Shown here: positions 1-5,954 of the stretch, in pieces | How positions within the stretch are numbered: the first letter of the stretch is position 1 | Layout of the letters: each line of letters opens with the position of its first letter | Assembly: GCA_017743585.1 (NCBI GenBank) | Contig: JAGHYP010000070.1 | Coordinates: forward strand, 1 to 11,016 | Origin: Chloroflexota bacterium | GTDB lineage: Bacteria; Chloroflexota; Anaerolineae; Aggregatilineales; UBA2796 | DNA length: 11,016 bases | Direction of reading: 5' to 3' | Position numbers and translations under genes: made by a program | Notes under the pieces: generated by a model | What the model was told of the DNA's origin: nothing | Databases searched by the model: none | Seen by the model: the letters and a program-made list of their open reading frames with translations, nothing else

Positions 1-19
1 AGATGTGTATAAGAGACAG
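1..19 (+). other. Nextera/Tn5 mosaic-end adapter (sequencing artefact)
   Basis: Bases 1-19 read AGATGTGTATAAGAGACAG, identical to the 19-bp Tn5 mosaic end used in Nextera libraries. It is not genomic. Its place at the very edge fits adapter read-through kept during assembly. Plus-strand frames opening inside it give peptides starting MCIRDS or MYKRQ, and the minus-strand gene running off the edge would gain a false VSYTH ending. Protein calls touching these bases should be trimmed. Confidence 0.97.
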
Positions 20-164
20 CCAGATCAGCGCGCCGCGCGCTCACAGCGGCTGCTTGCTCAGGCGCGCCGATATACAGCAGGCGCAAGGCGCTACCGCTCG
101 GCGGCAGGTGGCGCAAGAGCTCGCTCAGCGCGGCGCGCCATATGGCGTCAGGAAGAGTGGGCAT
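20..164 (-). CDS. Partial gene at contig edge, unknown; N-terminus only
   Basis: An open frame starts at the ATG at 164 and runs off the left end, giving about 48 native residues (MPTLPDAIWRAALSELLRHL onward) before adapter sequence begins. Its ATG shares one base with the stop of the upstream 74-residue gene (TGATG), a typical translational-coupling arrangement. The stretch LRLLYIGAPEQAAAV at about residues 27-41 looks like a beta-strand followed by a glycine turn. That would suit the first motif of a Rossmann-type enzyme such as a SAM-dependent methyltransferase, but too little remains to name a family. It is the last visible gene of the minus-strand cluster led by rpsO-pnp. No stop is visible, and the true 3' end lies outside the contig. 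Confidence 0.5.
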
Positions 165-388
165 CAGCGCCGGTTCACGATATCGCGCATGAACGCCACG
201 AACTCGTCCCACTCTTCTTGGAAGAAGTGAACGGTCACGTTGCCTGAGCCAAGCTCAAGATGATATTGAATTTCGCCGTCAGGGTCTTGTGAGAGCCAGA
301 GCGAATAGTTCTGCGTCTCGGCTATGACCTCAGTCGGCATCTCGACTTCGGGCTTGATCTCTGCATTACGGCGTTTCTCGTCGCTCAT
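164..388 (-). CDS. Small acidic protein of unknown function (74 aa)
   Basis: I do not recognise this protein. The first 20 or so residues are charged and probably disordered (MSDEKRRNAEIKPEVEMPTE). Residues 25-56 alternate polar and hydrophobic positions like a small beta-sheet (NYSLWLSQDPDGEIQYHLEL, then NVTVHFF). Residues 57-73 form a likely amphipathic helix, EEWDEFVAFMRDIVNR. No cysteines, membrane segment or signal peptide are present. The ATG overlaps the TGA of the 98-residue gene upstream (ATGA, 385-388), and its own TGA overlaps the next start, so it sits in the middle of a coupled three-gene run. The coupling and coherent fold pattern argue for a real gene. It may act with the 98-residue protein, but that is inferred from position only. 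Confidence 0.75.
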   Translation of the reverse strand: MSDEKRRNAEIKPEVEMPTEVIAETQNYSLWLSQDPDGEIQYHLELGSGNVTVHFFQEEWDEFVAFMRDIVNRR

Positions 389-681
389 TGCTCTTGCGCT
401 CCTTCGGCGAGGTCTTCGAGGTATTCCTTGCCCAGTCGGCTCAACACGAGCTTGCCCTCCACGATGCGGACGACGCCCATTTTGCGCAGATCGGCAGCGT
501 ACGGCACGGCGTCAGCGGCGAGCGTCGCGTTCTGCTCAGCGGCAGCTGCCACTGCCTGCAAGGCCTGCAATTGCGCAGGGCTGATCCGCTCCAGCCTGGC
601 GAGCTGGAGACGCAGACGGCGTATCTCGCGCTCGCGGATGCGCGCCTTGCGCGCGCGGTCGTTCACTGTGGTGCGAGGCAT
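385..681 (-). CDS. Small basic protein, coiled coil plus winged-helix-like C-terminus (98 aa)
   Basis: The family is unknown to me. Residues 8-33 are strongly basic and helical (RARKARIREREIRRLRLQLA is typical), continuing to about residue 55 as an Ala/Gln-rich helix, so a coiled coil is likely. Residues 62-91 read like the last helix and wing of a small winged-helix domain: AADLRKMGVVRIVEGKLVLS, then an RLGKEYLEDL helix. That layout would suit a small nucleic-acid-binding protein, but no diagnostic motif proves it. The ATG at 681 lies 26 bp after the GNAT stop, with an AAAGG Shine-Dalgarno-like stretch about 14 bases upstream. The stop is shared as ATGA with the next gene. It lies in the rpsO-pnp transcription direction, so it may be co-expressed with RNA-turnover genes. 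Confidence 0.75.
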   Translation of the reverse strand: MPRTTVNDRARKARIREREIRRLRLQLARLERISPAQLQALQAVAAAAEQNATLAADAVPYAADLRKMGVVRIVEGKLVLSRLGKEYLEDLAEGAQEQ

Positions 682-707
682 TCTGTCAGCAACCCTTTCG
701 AAGTCTC

Positions 708-1682
708 TCAGTTCTCAGAAACGCTCTCCTGATTGAGGGCGCGGCTGAATAGGCAGGCTTTGCCGCTATCATCTTTCGGGCGCCGCCAGCCGGCCTGCTC
801 GATGGCGACAAGGCGCTCGCCGCGCGCTAGGATCATGTGGCGGACGCTTGGCACGTCAAGGGCGGCGTCTAGGGCGCGCGCCGCCTGCGCAATGGACGCC
901 AAACTGCCGACTCGCGCGTCGAGGTAGGTCAGGTTGAATTCAGGCGGCATTTGGCGGCAAGGCGAGCCGACATAGCCGATCAGCACGCCGTCTATGCGCG
1001 CCGCGTCTTGGTGTACGCCGTGCCAAAGCCAGATCATACCCTGTGCGGCTAGGTCTCGCAGGCGCGCGTCGGTCAGGCGGCGGCATTGCCAGCGCGCCTC
1101 GATGGCGCTTTGCTGAACATTGGCGTAATGCGGAGAGCTGTTCAAAAAAGCGCGCAAAGCAGGCAAGTGCTCAGGCGTGCAAAGCCGGAAAGTCTCGGCG
1201 CGCGCCGCGCTGGGCAAGACGGGCGCGCTATAGCGCCAGAACTGCGCCACTTGGCGGAACTGGAAAGCTGCCGCCATGCGATGCACAGGCGCGTTGCTCA
1301 GGTCAGTGCAGAAGCGCACCTCGCCCGCGCCGCCGCGAGCGCGCTGCAACGCTTCCGCCAACGCCACGCCGTAAGCGTGAATGGCGCGCCCAATGCCTTG
1401 CCCGCGCAAGGTTGGATCAACGCGGATGCCCTCCAGCCACCACTCGCCATCGCCAAACCGAGTCAGCTTGGCCGCGCCCGCCAGACGGCCGTCAGGCAAG
1501 CAGCCTGCGTAGAACATGCCTTCCGGATCGGCGAGCCACGTCTCAAAAACATCCATCAAGTAGTCGTTGCCATCCCACGTCTGCGCCGCAATGCGCTCTA
1601 GCGCGTCGCGATCGGCCGCTGTGACCGCGCGGAAGGTCAACTCGGGGTGCGTCGCGCGCGGCATATACAGGGTGGGATGCAT
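708..1682 (-). CDS. Tandem GNAT-family N-acetyltransferase (324 aa)
   Basis: GNAT enzymes move an acetyl group from acetyl-CoA to an amine; the substrate here cannot be read from sequence. Residues 15-152 form a good GNAT domain: the N-terminal strand and helix (LTFRAVTAADRDALERIA), the acetyl-CoA pyrophosphate loop RGQGIG at 93-98 following EGIRVDPTL, and the end of the fold NAPVHRMAAAFQFRQV at 130-145. Residues 165-315 look like a second, degenerate GNAT unit without a clear CoA loop, giving the roughly 320-residue length of two-domain members. The frame is open upstream to 1739, but that extension lies inside the pnp tail and is Ala/Gly-rich. I therefore choose the ATG at 1682, only 7 bp past the pnp stop; an ATG at 1664 is also possible. 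It is likely co-transcribed with pnp. The protein should be cytoplasmic, with no signal peptide. Confidence 0.85.
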   Translation of the reverse strand: MHPTLYMPRATHPELTFRAVTAADRDALERIAAQTWDGNDYLMDVFETWLADPEGMFYAGCLPDGRLAGAAKLTRFGDGEWWLEGIRVDPTLRGQGIGRAIHAYGVALAEALQRARGGAGEVRFCTDLSNAPVHRMAAAFQFRQVAQFWRYSAPVLPSAARAETFRLCTPEHLPALRAFLNSSPHYANVQQSAIEARWQCRRLTDARLRDLAAQGMIWLWHGVHQDAARIDGVLIGYVGSPCRQMPPEFNLTYLDARVGSLASIAQAARALDAALDVPSVRHMILARGERLVAIEQAGWRRPKDDSGKACLFSRALNQESVSEN

Positions 1683-1689
1683 AGCGCGC

Positions 1690-4077
1690 TCACCGCTTGC
1701 CGCTGCCGCGCCCGCTGCTGCTCGGGCGCCCGCTCCCACTGCTGCTCAGACGCCCGCTGCTGCCGCTACTGCTCGGACGTCCACTGCTGCCGCCGCTGCT
1801 CAGACGTCCACTACTGCCGCCACTGCCGCCGCTGCTGCTCGGACGCCCGCTCCCACTGCTGCTCAGACGCCCGCTGCTGCCGCTACTGCTCAGATGGCTG
1901 CCGCTACTGCTCAAACGCAAGCCGCGATCGCGCTCGCGCGCCTCCTCAAGCGTCCAGCCTTCCAGCACTGCTTGACGGCTCAGGCGCACTCTGCCCGTTG
2001 GATCAATGGCGGTCACCATCACCATCAGCTCGTCGCCAACAGAAACCTCATCTTCGATGTTCTCAATGCGCCGATCCGAGAGCTGGCTGATGTGGACAAG
2101 CCCCTCTTTGTTGGGCAGGAACTCGACAAAAGCGCCGTACGGCTCAACGCGCGTGACGCGACCTGTGTAGATGCTGCCCAGCACAGCCTCTTCGGTTATG
2201 GCATGCACGGCCTCCAGCGCCTTCTCGGCATTAGCGCCGACTTCGGAGGCGATGTAGACCGTGCCATCTTCTTGGATATCGATCTTGACGCCGTACTTCT
2301 CCTGCAGGCTGCGCACGTTCTTGCCGCCCGGCCCGATCAGCGTGCCGATCTTGTCCACATCAATCTTGGTGACCAGCATGCGCGGCGCGTAGGGGCTGAG
2401 CTGCTTGCGCGGCTCGCTGATAGCGGCCTTCATCACTTCTAGAATCCTCAGGCGTGCCACGCGCGCTTGCTCAAGCGCCTCGCCCATCACCGCCTCTGAG
2501 ATGCCCTTGATCTTCAAGTCCATCTGCAGCGCCGTGATGCCCTTGGCAGTGCCTGCGACCTTGAAATCCATGTCGCCGATGTGATCTTCCAGACCTTGAA
2601 TATCGGTCAAGATGACGTAGCGCTCGCCTTCTTTGATCAAGCCCATAGCAACGCCTGCCACAGGCGTTCGGATCGGCACGCCGGCGTCCATCAGCGCCAG
2701 CGTGCTGGCACAAACCGAAGCCATGGATGTGCTGCCATTGCTGGAGAGGACTTCGCTCACCACGCGAATGGTGTACGGAAAGACGTCCTCGCTGGGAATC
2801 ACGTAGCGCAGCGCTGTTTCTGCCAAGGCACCGTGACCGATCTCGCGGCGCTTCGGCCCGCGCAGGGCGCTCGTCTCGCCGCTGGCGAAGGGCGGCATGT
2901 TGTAGTGATGCATGTAGCGCTTTTCGTTCTCAGGATCGAGGCCATCTAGCTGCTGCACGTCGCTGGGCGTGCCGAGCGTCACCACGCTCAGGACTTGCGT
3001 CAAGCCGCGCTGAAACAGCCCTGAGCCATGCACGCGCGGCAGCAAGCCGACCTCGGCATGGAGCGGACGAAGCTCAGTGGCCGTTCGTCCGTCAGGGCGA
3101 ATGCCTTCCTCAAGGATACGACGGCGCACTTCTTCGGCGACCACGTTTTCGTAGCTCGCCACGATAGCTTGCGGGCTGTAAGCGGCGGCTTCGGCGGCTG
3201 CCTCTAGCGAGGCGCTGTATTCCGCGACCAGCTCGTCGCGCAGGTCGTTAAGCTCAGCATTGCGCGCGTCGCGATCGGTGCACTGCGCAATGATGCTGGC
3301 GATCTGGCTGGCGGCGCGCGCCCGCACGCGCTCGATCAACTCCGTGTTCGGCTTGGCAGGCACGTACTCCGACTTCGGCTTGCCCACTTTGGCGCGCATT
3401 TCCTCTTGAATGGCGATGACAGGCTGCATCGCTTGGTGCGCCAGCGCCAGCGCGCGCACTATTACCGCTTCCTCTACCTCGTTTGCACCGCACTCGACCA
3501 TGATGATCGCATCTTTTGTGCCTGCCACGCGCAGATCGAGATCGCTATTGGCCATTTGCGAGAAGGATGGATTGACCACCAGCTCGCCGTTGATCAAGCC
3601 AATGCGCACAGCGCCGACCGGCCCATCCCAAGGGATGTTGGAGATCATCAGGGCGGCGCTGGCGCCGATGATGCACAGCACGTCGGTCGGATGTTCTTGG
3701 TCATGGCTGAGCGCTGTGATGATGATCTGAACTTCGTTGCGCAGGTCTTTAGGGAAAAGCGGGCGCAATGGGCGGTCAGTGAGGCGGCTAGTCAGAATGG
3801 CTTGGTCGGCTGGACGACCTTCGCGGCGGAAAAACGAGCCAGGAATGCGCCCTGCTGCGTATAGCCGCTCTTCATACTCAACCGTCAACGGGAAAAAATC
3901 AACCCCTTCGCGCACGTTTTTGCTCATCGTGGCTGTGGCAAGGATGACTGTATCGCCGAGCCGCACCGTGACCGCGCCGCCTGCCTGCATGGCGAGCTTG
4001 CCCGTCTCGATCACGACCTCTTCCTTGCCGAGCGGAGCTACAAACCTATGGCTTGTGTAAAGTTCGCCATCGCTCAT
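1690..4077 (-). CDS. pnp: Polynucleotide phosphorylase with Ser/Gly/Arg repeat tail (795 aa)
   Basis: PNPase degrades RNA 3' to 5' using phosphate, releasing nucleoside diphosphates, usually as a trimer in the degradosome. Every expected domain is present in order: first RNase PH domain (about 12-145) with the RNA-contacting FFRREGRP at 82-89; helical linker (about 240-320); second RNase PH domain (about 325-550) with SSNGSTSMASVC at 445-456 and the active-site stretch EDHIGDMDFK at 497-506; KH domain (about 560-620) with the GxxG loop IGPGGK at 581-586; and S1 domain (about 633-702). D498, D504 and K506 align with E. coli D486, D492 and K494. The enzyme should be active. Residues 720-795 are an unusual repetitive tail. 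The start at 4077 gives the normal N-terminus. A GAGGAG ribosome-binding site lies 13 bases upstream, farther than usual. The gene follows rpsO, as in many bacteria. Confidence 0.97.
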   Translation of the reverse strand: MSDGELYTSHRFVAPLGKEEVVIETGKLAMQAGGAVTVRLGDTVILATATMSKNVREGVDFFPLTVEYEERLYAAGRIPGSFFRREGRPADQAILTSRLTDRPLRPLFPKDLRNEVQIIITALSHDQEHPTDVLCIIGASAALMISNIPWDGPVGAVRIGLINGELVVNPSFSQMANSDLDLRVAGTKDAIIMVECGANEVEEAVIVRALALAHQAMQPVIAIQEEMRAKVGKPKSEYVPAKPNTELIERVRARAASQIASIIAQCTDRDARNAELNDLRDELVAEYSASLEAAAEAAAYSPQAIVASYENVVAEEVRRRILEEGIRPDGRTATELRPLHAEVGLLPRVHGSGLFQRGLTQVLSVVTLGTPSDVQQLDGLDPENEKRYMHHYNMPPFASGETSALRGPKRREIGHGALAETALRYVIPSEDVFPYTIRVVSEVLSSNGSTSMASVCASTLALMDAGVPIRTPVAGVAMGLIKEGERYVILTDIQGLEDHIGDMDFKVAGTAKGITALQMDLKIKGISEAVMGEALEQARVARLRILEVMKAAISEPRKQLSPYAPRMLVTKIDVDKIGTLIGPGGKNVRSLQEKYGVKIDIQEDGTVYIASEVGANAEKALEAVHAITEEAVLGSIYTGRVTRVEPYGAFVEFLPNKEGLVHISQLSDRRIENIEDEVSVGDELMVMVTAIDPTGRVRLSRQAVLEGWTLEEARERDRGLRLSSSGSHLSSSGSSGRLSSSGSGRPSSSGGSGGSSGRLSSGGSSGRPSSSGSSGRLSSSGSGRPSSSGRGSGKR
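1693..1920 (-). repeat. Ser/Gly/Arg low-complexity repeat encoding the pnp C-terminal tail
   Basis: About 76 codons of pnp after the S1 domain consist almost only of Ser, Gly, Arg, Leu and Pro, built from variants of GRLSSSGSG and GRPSSSG. Bases 1712-1774 and 1829-1891 are 63-bp direct copies with a single mismatch (1726 versus 1843), spaced 117 bp apart, exactly 39 codons. At protein level residues 730-750 and 769-789 are identical. The opposite strand is also open through this stretch and reads as an Ala/Thr/Pro/Arg-rich frame, which is a by-product of the triplet pattern. Recombination between copies would change the tail in whole codons and leave the catalytic core untouched. Confidence 0.93.
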
Positions 4078-4093
4078 AAGTTGGAAATAACTC

Positions 4094-4112
4094 CTCGAAA
4101 ACGCTTCTCGAG
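4094..4112 (-). promoter_or_regulatory. Stem-loop in the pnp leader touching the ribosome-binding site
   Basis: Read on the minus strand, CTCGAGAA (4112-4105) can pair with TTTTCGAG (4101-4094) across a three-base GCG loop, giving eight pairs including one G-U. The 3' arm covers half of the GAGGAG Shine-Dalgarno sequence (4096-4091). It could limit ribosome access or be a cleavage site. In enterobacteria pnp is autoregulated through an RNase III-processed leader stem between rpsO and pnp. An equivalent role here is inference only. Overlapping its 5' arm is a perfect tandem 9-base repeat, CGAGTAGAT, at 4109-4117 and 4118-4126 (plus-strand reading). Confidence 0.5.
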
Positions 4113-4160
4113 TAGATCGAGTAGATTAAATGCGCATCGCAGTGCGCCGGTAAAGCGTAA

Positions 4161-4189
4161 CTGAGATCGCCTTGCACAGACGGTCTCAG
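4161..4189 (-). promoter_or_regulatory. Hairpin in the rpsO-pnp intergenic region
   Basis: An inverted repeat 17 bases beyond the rpsO stop: CTGAGA at 4161-4166 pairs with TCTCAG at 4184-4189, extended by two further pairs after one mismatch, with an 11-base loop. No T-run follows in the direction of transcription, so it does not look like a rho-independent terminator. It is more likely an RNA-processing or 3'-end-stabilising hairpin between two co-transcribed genes, or has no function. Confidence 0.35.
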
Positions 4190-4205
4190 CTGCTCGCTTG
4201 TGTGG

Positions 4206-4487
4206 TTAGCGCCGCACGTAATCGCGCAAGCCAAGCCGCTCGATGAGCGCTTTGTAGGCTTCAGGATCGCGCCGATGCAAATATTTCAAGTGCCGCAGCC
4301 GCTGACCGACCAGCTTGAGCAGGCCGCGCCGCGAATGTTCGTCGTGCTTGTGCGTCTTCAAATGTTCTGTCAGCTGGTTGATGCGCATGGTGAGCATGGC
4401 AACCTGCACTTCAGGTGAGCCAGTGTCCCTCTCATGCCGCCCGAATGCCTTCAAGATCTCAGCTTTTTCGTCTTTTGCTAGGCTCAT
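4206..4487 (-). CDS. rpsO: 30S ribosomal protein S15 (93 aa)
   Basis: S15 is a primary binder of the central domain of 16S rRNA and also contributes an intersubunit bridge. The family signature is clear: RHERDTGSPEVQVAMLTMRI at about residues 17-36, then LTEHLKTHKHDEHSRRGLLK (39-58) and LVGQRLRHLKYL (59-70), with the conserved rRNA-contacting His and Arg residues. The ATG at 4487 gives MSLAKDEKAEIL and 93 residues, close to the usual 89. The frame is open 10 codons further upstream to 4517, but that extension lacks S15 similarity. An AGAAAGG stretch lies roughly 15 bases upstream of the chosen start, with GGAA nearer. It leads the rpsO-pnp pair, has its own promoter and is followed 128 bp later by pnp. 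The stop is TAA, the only non-TGA stop among the complete uninterrupted genes here. Confidence 0.97.
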   Translation of the reverse strand: MSLAKDEKAEILKAFGRHERDTGSPEVQVAMLTMRINQLTEHLKTHKHDEHSRRGLLKLVGQRLRHLKYLHRRDPEAYKALIERLGLRDYVRR

Positions 4488-4566
4488 CGCGTTCCATTGC
4501 CGCCTTTCTGCCGCCAAAGCGAGCCGAACGCATGACTCGCCGGTCAGGGGGATACATCACCTTAGC

Positions 4567-4595
4567 ATTATATCAGCCCTAGCGCGCCAGAGCAA
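4567..4595 (-). promoter_or_regulatory. Sigma70-type promoter of rpsO
   Basis: On the minus strand a perfect TATAAT (plus 4572-4567) follows TTGCTC (4595-4590) with a 17-base spacer. Transcription would begin near 4560, about 72 bases before the rpsO ATG. The -35 box matches consensus at only three positions, but the exact -10 and ideal spacing make it convincing. It lies just past the stop of the upstream membrane-protein gene, so rpsO-pnp is probably expressed independently of that gene. Confidence 0.7.
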
Positions 4596-4603
4596 TGGCT
4601 AGG
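4578..4603. repeat. Inverted repeat around the rpsO -35 box
   Basis: CCTAGC at 4578-4583 and GCTAGG at 4598-4603 are perfect 6-base inverted arms around a 14-base centre that contains the -35 hexamer. As DNA it could be an operator. As RNA from the upstream gene it would be a weak hairpin, with no T-run to make it a terminator. Six-base arms also arise by chance. Confidence 0.35.
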
Positions 4604-4612
4604 TCGCTGCGC

Positions 4613-5443
4613 TCAATCTATGCTCAAATCAAATAGAAACAGCCCCATCACATAGAAGCTCTTCGTCTTTGGCGTGCCAATCAACTCGAGCGTGTAGATG
4701 CCGGGATAGGGCAGGAAGAACGAGATTGAGTTCGGCGCTCCAGCTGAGTCGCGCGGCGGCTGCACAAAGCCGCTCGGCAGCCGCAAGCGGACTGCTTCGC
4801 GAGGGATTTTGTCTGTCCTGAACAGTAGAAAATGTACTTCAAGCTGGAGGATGATGTTAGCGCGCGGTGCGTTAAAGCGATAGCTGTGTTTGGCGCCAAC
4901 AGGCAGCGTTCCAGCGCGTATCGTCGGCGAAGGTCTGCCGAGCCCGCCCGATTCATCAGCGGCGATGAGCGGTAAAGCTGGCAGGTCTTGCTCAAAACTG
5001 AAGAGCTGACCTATCGGCAGACCGAACGTCTCGCCTGTGAAGACTACGGCGCCTAAGAAGATGGCAATCGGCAGCGCGGCCAGCGCGGCGACCAACAGCA
5101 CCTTTTGGAGCGCCTTGCTCGGTTTGGCAGATTGCAGCTTCGGGCGGCGCGGCTGCTCTAACATCCTCGCCCGTTCTTCAATTGTCGCGCGGCGACTCAG
5201 CTCTTCAAGCATCAGCTTGGCGGGCGCGTGGTCGGGCTTGAGCGCGAGGACTTTCTGGCAGGCGAGCATGGCGGCGCGCAGCGTCGGCGCTGAGTGCGCT
5301 GCCAGCCACCATGCGTCTACGTAATCAGGTTGTTGCGCTAAGATTGGCGCGATCAACTCGTAGGCTTCGGCGCGCCGTTCCGCTTTGATGAGCGCGTACG
5401 CTTCTTTCAGTTGCACTTTGTATTGCGCGCGAAGACTGCTCAT
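4613..5443 (-). CDS. TPR-like single-pass membrane protein of unknown function (276 aa)
   Basis: Residues 5-85 form paired amphipathic helices resembling TPR repeats: LKEAYALIKAERRAEAYELI, the loop AQQPDYVDAWWLAAH, then CQKVLALKPDHAPAKLMLEEL. A basic linker (about 97-113, rich in Arg/Lys/Pro) precedes one clear membrane helix at about 114-135 (VLLVAALAALPIAIFLGAVVF). Residues 136-276 would be outside the cell and look beta-rich, ending in SISFFLPYPGIYTLELIGTP, reminiscent of the pre-peptidase C-terminal beta-sandwich type. The positively charged N-terminal side suggests TPR inside, C-terminus outside. No enzyme motif is visible, so I infer a scaffold or sensor role at most. An upstream ATG at 5497 keeps the frame open but lies inside the promoter spacer, so I choose 5443. 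There AGGCAG lies close to the ATG. The stop lies 125 bp before the rpsO start. Confidence 0.8.
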   Translation of the reverse strand: MSSLRAQYKVQLKEAYALIKAERRAEAYELIAPILAQQPDYVDAWWLAAHSAPTLRAAMLACQKVLALKPDHAPAKLMLEELSRRATIEERARMLEQPRRPKLQSAKPSKALQKVLLVAALAALPIAIFLGAVVFTGETFGLPIGQLFSFEQDLPALPLIAADESGGLGRPSPTIRAGTLPVGAKHSYRFNAPRANIILQLEVHFLLFRTDKIPREAVRLRLPSGFVQPPRDSAGAPNSISFFLPYPGIYTLELIGTPKTKSFYVMGLFLFDLSID

Positions 5444-5478
5444 ACTGCCTGCCCTACACTCAGTCGGCGCTGCCTTAC

Positions 5479-5507
5479 ATTCTATAGCAGTGCGCATTAG
5501 CAGTCAA
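5479..5507 (-). promoter_or_regulatory. Strong sigma70-type promoter of the TPR membrane protein
   Basis: On the minus strand TTGACT (plus 5507-5502, five of six consensus bases) is followed after exactly 17 bases by TAGAAT (5484-5479, five of six). The predicted start of transcription near 5472 leaves a leader of about 28 bases before the ATG at 5443 and excludes the ATG at 5497. It is the best two-box promoter match in the window. Confidence 0.75.
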
Positions 5508-5526
5508 TTGCGCTGTATCCATCAGT

Positions 5527-5838
5527 TCACTCAAGGCGCGGCGAAAGCTCAAGAGGCGTGTCAATCAGGTTCACGCAGCACGCGGCGACCCAGCCCAGCA
5601 GGCCTCTGTACTCCACGCGGATGAGCGTGGCTGCCACATCCCGCCCGTAGACAGCTACGACCCCATTGCGCGGAATGGTGGTGCTCGGCGCGCGCGTTGC
5701 TCAGCGCCGAGCCAGCAGGCTGCCCAGTGGGCGCGATGATGACCGCGCTAGGAAATCGCCGCCGTCATTCCTCATGCATGTCACTGTCGCTGCCAGAGAG
5801 AAGTTGCTGCAAGTTGCGCCGAAGCGCTGCGCGCTGAG
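5527..5838 (-). pseudogene. Remnant of an SH3b-like domain gene
   Basis: One minus-strand frame reads 45 sense codons (5838-5704), then TGA (5703-5701), then 57 sense codons to a TGA at 5527. The second part has the pattern of a bacterial SH3b domain: APSTTIPRNGVVAVYGRD, then LIRVEYRGLLGWVAA followed by VNL. This resembles SH3b units of the type 'R.GPST..IGTIPRG..V.VLGRD...WL.V.Y.G..GWV'. The part after the internal stop has no ATG; the first part has one at 5775. Upstream residues contain FLARSSSRPLGSLLARR and no clear domain. An adjacent frame offers AVIIAPTG and SNARA, hinting at a frameshift as well. I read it as a decayed or mis-assembled gene. It fills most of the otherwise gene-free stretch 5508-5954; I see nothing else convincing at 5839-5954. 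It lies downstream of rsmI in the same direction. Confidence 0.45.
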
Positions 5839-5954
5839 TCACGATCTGCGCAAAAGCCATCTCTTCTCGGCGCCGAGAGCGGTCACGGCGGCCGTAGTTG
5901 GCGCGCTGCCGCGCCCTAGGCTGAGCGCCGCTCGCTGCGGCACGCTGCAGGCGG

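Noticed and set aside
1712..1891. Direct repeats suggesting a CRISPR array
   Set aside because: The units are codon-aligned inside pnp, the intervening sequence is itself repetitive, and no cas genes are present.
1567..2442. 291-residue plus-strand open frame, Ala/Thr/Pro-rich
   Set aside because: It is the mirror of the pnp C-terminal repeat and S1/KH region. The repetitive look comes from the triplet repeat on the coding strand.
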